A stretch of DNA of 64,000 bases from contig KB906767.1 in NCBI GenBank assembly GCA_000381625.1, positions 376,729 to 440,728 on the forward strand. The letters run 5' to 3'. Under the pieces are notes generated by a model, which saw only the letters and a list, made by a program, of their open reading frames with translations, ran no database searches and was not told the DNA's origin. Shown piece after piece: positions 60,820 through 64,000 of the stretch. Position 1 is the stretch's first letter; every line of letters starts with the position of its first letter. The position numbers and the translations under genes were made by a program. The stretch comes from Bryobacterales bacterium KBS 96 (lineage in GTDB: Bacteria; Acidobacteriota; Terriglobia; Bryobacterales; Bryobacteraceae).

Positions 60820-61401
60820 TCAGTTCACCGATCCCAGGTGCGCTAAAGGCCAGAAGACGAATACCGCTTTGCCGTATATGTAGCTTCGCGGGACGAAGCC
60901 CCACATCCGGCTGTCGTAGGAGGCGCTACGATCGTCGCCAAGCACGAAATAATCGCGCGGTGGAACTACCCGCGGCGCCATTGAGAAATGATCCTGGTAT
61001 TCCGGCGGCACATACTTCTCGGTGAGCGCCTTACCATTCAGGATGACCGTGCCGTTTTTCATTGATACGACATCACCTGGCAATCCAATCACGCGTTTAA
61101 TATACGATTTGGTCGTATCCTGCGGAAACCAGAAAACCACCGTGTCGCCCCGTTTGATTCCGCCTCCGAACTTATAGCTAAATTGGTTGATAAACAGCCG
61201 TTCCTGATCGTACAGGTTCGGCATCATGCTCGTCCCCTCGACCTTTACGGGCCTGTAAAGGAACAGGATAATCAGCATCGCGATCAACACGGACAACATC
61301 AGATCGCGAAACCACACAATTGTAGTAATCAGGGCCGAACTGGCCCGCGGAGGTGGTGCGGCGTCAACCGGGAGATCCTGATCTCCGTTCGGTTCGCTCA
61401 T
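60820..61401 (-). CDS. lepB: Signal peptidase I
   Basis: A 193-residue inner-membrane protease with one N-terminal membrane helix (about 32-50) and the Ser/Lys dyad: Ser58 in EGTSMMPNL and Lys102 in SYIKRVIGLPGD. FVLGDDRSASYDSRMWG is the conserved box E. It removes Sec and Tat signal peptides, of which this window encodes many. It is a single gene, with the relic-containing gap on one side and 156 bp on the other. Confidence 0.95.
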   Translation of the reverse strand: MSEPNGDQDLPVDAAPPPRASSALITTIVWFRDLMLSVLIAMLIILFLYRPVKVEGTSMMPNLYDQERLFINQFSYKFGGGIKRGDTVVFWFPQDTTKSYIKRVIGLPGDVVSMKNGTVILNGKALTEKYVPPEYQDHFSMAPRVVPPRDYFVLGDDRSASYDSRMWGFVPRSYIYGKAVFVFWPLAHLGSVN

Positions 61402-61557
61402 GCGTCAGCGTCCATGGTGAAAACTGAAAGCTTGAATATTAGCTTACAAGATTAGAAAGGCCGGGAGCGTATCGCGTGGAGCGCCTTCTCATGCCTCTCT
61501 ATTTCCACAGACGGGTGATTTCGAAATTCGTTTCCCGGCAGCGAAACGCGAGTCCTT

Positions 61558-61962
61558 TTAGGAAAGCCGCAATTCGCGTTCAGCGCGCAGCCAGTCTTCT
61601 ACAGAACAGCCACCCTGATATCCGCGGCTTGCCCAGTAAGAGTAGGCCAGCTTGGCAATATCCTCATGCGTCACAATGCGGGGCGTGCTCTGCCGGTGAG
61701 CGATAGAAGGCGGCGCCGCCGCGGATTGACGTGCAACAACCGGTTCAACTGCCGGAGCGGTCTGGGGAATGGTTTGGTCCGCTTTTTTCGTTGCCTTACG
61801 ATGGTTTGTAATTGCTGCGGCAGATTCGGTAGCCTTTTCCGCCGTACGTTTCTGCCGAGGCTTTGCGTTCTCTTCTACTCGCGCCGCCCCTTCCGAAGGT
61901 GCGGCAGCACTCTCTTCCGCGCTCTTCCGCGTCCGTCTCGTCTTGTTGTTGCTGAACTGCAT
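61558..61962 (-). CDS. DUF2934-domain protein with basic Ala/Lys-rich linker
   Basis: A ~134-residue protein. The first ~90 residues are a disordered Lys/Ala/Thr-rich tail (KTRRTRKSAEESAAAPSEG, KPRQKRTAEKATESAAAITN), like histone-H1 tails. The C-terminal ~40 residues match DUF2934 (EDIAKLAYSYWASRGYQGG, SVEDWLRAERELR). I chose ATG 61962 for its AGGGTG site; ATG 62022 is possible. A nucleoid or regulatory role is suggested only by composition. Confidence 0.78.
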   Translation of the reverse strand: MQFSNNKTRRTRKSAEESAAAPSEGAARVEENAKPRQKRTAEKATESAAAITNHRKATKKADQTIPQTAPAVEPVVARQSAAAPPSIAHRQSTPRIVTHEDIAKLAYSYWASRGYQGGCSVEDWLRAERELRLS

Positions 61963-62215
61963 ACACCCTATTCTATAGGTGTCAACGACGTTCTTGAAGT
62001 AAATTGTTTTTGTCTGGCTCATAGAAATCGCTGCTCTTTCGAGAATTCCAAGACCGATGGCGGTTGCGGCGTACACCTGTGTGTGGTAAGGCCAGGCATG
62101 CCTCGCTCGACTGCTTCAGCCTCGCAATTGGCCCGCGCCGATGCATGAGTTTTCAGTAACCACTGGCAATGCGTATACGCCTAACTTCACTAGTACGTTA
62201 GTACACTGAAGGCAA

Positions 62216-62521
62216 GTGCACGACCGCATCTCCGCGAATCGACGGCTCCGACGGTTCCTAACAGCGTATGTGTGTCTTTTCTTTACGCTATTCGTTGTGC
62301 TGGTTGGGCCGCTCCATACGCATCACAGTTCGTCGAATTCCGATACGGCGTGCTTGCTGTGCCACGCGGCAGACCGCGCCATAGTTGTTCCGGTGACCGC
62401 GGAGACTGGCAAACCGCTCAACAATCCACCCGTCATCTTCCTCGCGCCGCGCCAGCATGCAGTGGCGATGGCGGGCAATGTCATTCGAAAAACTCCCCGA
62501 GCGCCTCCGGCATTTGCTTGA
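62216..62521 (+). CDS. Small membrane protein with CxxCH motif (DUF2946-like)
   Basis: A 101-residue protein starting at GTG 62216, with GAAGGCA upstream. It has one N-terminal hydrophobic helix (LTAYVCLFFTLFVVLVGPLH), then a His/Ser-rich turn and CLLCHAADRA. It resembles DUF2946-type proteins found near metal or TonB transport genes; the CxxCH could bind a metal, or haem if exported. It precedes the TonB-dependent receptor by 104 bp on the same strand. Confidence 0.6.
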   Translation: MHDRISANRRLRRFLTAYVCLFFTLFVVLVGPLHTHHSSSNSDTACLLCHAADRAIVVPVTAETGKPLNNPPVIFLAPRQHAVAMAGNVIRKTPRAPPAFA

Positions 62522-62625
62522 TCCGCTTGTGTCTGGGGACGATTGCCTGAACGAGTGATTGGCATTTCTTCTCGTAATTCACACCAAACGTCCCCTTCGA
62601 TAAACCGAACGAGGAGTTGATGTTG

Positions 62626-64000
62626 ATGAAAGCTTTTGCAGCATGCGCCACGCTGTTGGTTGGTCTGATCTGTTGTCCTTCCACGCTCCGGAGCGCGGAA
62701 GGACCGAATGGCCAGGCCATGGGAACAGCGGGCGTTATAGACGGGACCGTGCTCGATCCATCGGGCGCGAGCGTTGCCGGCGCCCAGGTAGTCCTGAAGA
62801 ATCCGATTACCAGCTACCAGCAAGAAACGACAACCGATGCGAACGGCGTATTCCATTTCGTGAATATTCCACCGCATCAGTATCAGCTTCAGATCACCGC
62901 GCAGAATTTTCAGGCTTTTGCAACAAAGGTTTCCATCCACGGCGCCGTGCCGGTGAAAGTGCAAGTGCGATTGGACCTCGCGAGTTCCAGCCAGGAAGTT
63001 ACGGTGGAGGCGTCGGGCGCCGACCTGCTCGAAACGGTGCCGACTCAACATACGGATGCGGATCAGAACCTGATCCAAAAGCTGCCGCTCACATCCGCCT
63101 CGCAAGGGTTAAGTGATGCGATCACGCTGACGACGCCAGGCGTTGTCGCCGATTCGAACGGCTCATTTCACCCGCTCGGCGATCACGCGCAAACAAGTTA
63201 CGTTATCGATGGTATGCCCATCAACGACCAGCAGAGCAAATCGTTTTCAACTCAACTCCCGGCGAATGCGTTTCAATCCTTGGAACTGGTTACGGGCGCG
63301 CCAAGCGCCGAATACGGCGATAAGACCAGCTTGGTTGTGAATGCCGTGACCCGAAGCGGATTGGGGCATAAGCCCACCGGAAGTCTGGACACCTACTATG
63401 GCTCTTTCGGCACATATGGGGAAGAAGCGACATTTGGCTTCGGCTCCGCGAAATTCGGCAATTTCGTGGTTGCAAACTCCAGTCGCACGGCGCGGTTCCT
63501 CGATACGCCCGAGTTCACGCCGTTTCACGACAAAGGAACCAATGCGACGATCTTCGATCGCATCGACTATCAGCCTACCGGGCGCGACTCTACGCACCTG
63601 GATATCTTCGGCGCTCGAAACTGGTTTCAGATTCCGAACACTTACGATCAATTGAACCAGGATCAACGGCAGCGCGCGACCACTTTCAGCGTGGCTCCGG
63701 GTTATCAGCACACCTTCAGTACTTCCAGCTTGCTTACGATCAATCCATTCTTTCGCCAGGATCGGATCGACTACTGGCCGAGTCGCGACGAGTTCGACGA
63801 CACGCCCGCGACCGTGGGCCAGAACCGGCATCTCACCAATTTCGGCGTCAGCGCAAGCCTTGCCTGGGTGAGGGGCATCCATAACGTTAAACTCGGAACC
63901 CAGATCACGCAAACGCAGCTCAAGGAAAACTTCAACTTTGGGCTGACCGATCCGTTGTTCAACGCTGTCTGCGTCGACGTTCAGGGAAATCCGCTGGCCC
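62626..64000 (+). CDS. TonB-dependent receptor with carboxypeptidase-regulatory domain (partial)
   Basis: An open frame runs from ATG 62626 to the window edge (458 codons seen). It has a signal peptide (MKAFAACATLLVGLICC) and a CarboxypepD_reg-like domain at about 40-115 (GTVLDPSGASVAGAQVVLKN, TTDANGVFHFVNIPPHQYQL). The plug domain at about 120-235 (YVIDGMPINDQQSKSF, VTGAPSAEYGDKTS) is followed by the start of the outer-membrane barrel. GAGGAG 9 nt upstream picks ATG 62626 over the in-frame ATG 62620. This long receptor class is hugely expanded in Solibacter-type acidobacteria and imports oligosaccharides or other large nutrients. Confidence 0.92.
   Translation, partial: MKAFAACATLLVGLICCPSTLRSAEGPNGQAMGTAGVIDGTVLDPSGASVAGAQVVLKNPITSYQQETTTDANGVFHFVNIPPHQYQLQITAQNFQAFATKVSIHGAVPVKVQVRLDLASSSQEVTVEASGADLLETVPTQHTDADQNLIQKLPLTSASQGLSDAITLTTPGVVADSNGSFHPLGDHAQTSYVIDGMPINDQQSKSFSTQLPANAFQSLELVTGAPSAEYGDKTSLVVNAVTRSGLGHKPTGSLDTYYGSFGTYGEEATFGFGSAKFGNFVVANSSRTARFLDTPEFTPFHDKGTNATIFDRIDYQPTGRDSTHLDIFGARNWFQIPNTYDQLNQDQRQRATTFSVAPGYQHTFSTSSLLTINPFFRQDRIDYWPSRDEFDDTPATVGQNRHLTNFGVSASLAWVRGIHNVKLGTQITQTQLKENFNFGLTDPLFNAVCVDVQGNPLA

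Noticed and set aside
62323-63105. 260-codon minus-strand frame opposite the TonB-dependent receptor
   Set aside because: The plus strand encodes an unmistakable receptor with signal peptide, regulatory and plug domains. The antisense frame has no recognisable features.
1-64000. tRNA, rRNA, CRISPR arrays, insertion sequences and prophage genes
   Set aside because: Reading of the intergenic spaces showed no cloverleaf-like tRNA, no regularly spaced repeats and no transposase, integrase or phage structural motifs. Small non-coding RNAs cannot be excluded by eye.

Overview
The window looks like a piece of chromosome from a GC-rich soil acidobacterium of the Solibacter/Bryobacter type. This is an inference from gene content. 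The supporting features are a DUF1501 protein paired with a planctomycete-type cytochrome/DUF1549/DUF1553 protein, many Tat-exported Gfo/Idh/MocA dehydrogenases and TIM-barrel sugar isomerases, a PadR regulator coupled to a membrane protein, a TonB-dependent receptor with an N-terminal carboxypeptidase-regulatory domain, a B-type SdhCAB complex, and DUF2934 and ECF/anti-sigma units of acidobacterial style. I saw no rRNA, tRNA, CRISPR array, integrase or transposase.

Layout. 0.1-3.2 kb: aroF, a 190-bp dispersed repeat, then a compact padR/membrane protein/thioredoxin-like operon. 3.2-23.6 kb: a catabolic and secreted-protein region. It holds the DUF1501/cytochrome pair, a large GH42-like protein, a transglutaminase-like gene broken by two in-frame stops, two Gfo/Idh/MocA oxidoreductases, two sugar isomerase/epimerases, a cyclase-family hydrolase, mutarotase-like proteins, a cupin, a YVTN propeller and a CBS protein. 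24.4-26.3 kb: an F0-only ATP synthase cluster (atpZ-atpI-atpB-atpE) closed by a terminator. 26.3-29.2 kb: divergent GH3 glycosidase and DapA-family genes. 29.3-40.5 kb: the most unusual region. Three unrecognised beta-sandwich/low-complexity/Cys-His-rich proteins run into a convergent operon made of a helical-repeat/beta-sandwich protein and a single-module polyketide synthase (KS-AT-KR-ACP-methyltransferase, no thioesterase). Divergent from these is an ECF sigma/anti-sigma/secreted-protein operon that starts with a 39-codon micro-ORF.

40.6-50 kb: a rhamnoside utilisation pair (GH78 and L-rhamnose isomerase), a short-chain dehydrogenase, a glyoxalase-fold/SpoIIE phosphatase fusion, and a histidine-degradation-like pair (ftcD and an imidazolonepropionase homologue that has lost its metal ligands). 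50-61.4 kb: mostly housekeeping genes (rhomboid protease, class II aldolase, ECF sigma factor, corA, queA, tsaD, mrp, sdhCAB, lepB), with a second, inverted copy of the dispersed repeat between mrp and sdhB. 61.5-64 kb: a DUF2934 protein, a small membrane protein, and a TonB-dependent receptor cut by the window edge.

The best candidate for an undescribed system is 29.3-37.8 kb. My reading is that the polyketide synthase, its coupled phasin-like partner and the three cytoplasmic beta-sandwich proteins act together, perhaps on a polyketide-lipid particle. The sequence directly shows the gene order, translational coupling, domain content and a shared beta-sandwich pattern. The joint function is inference.
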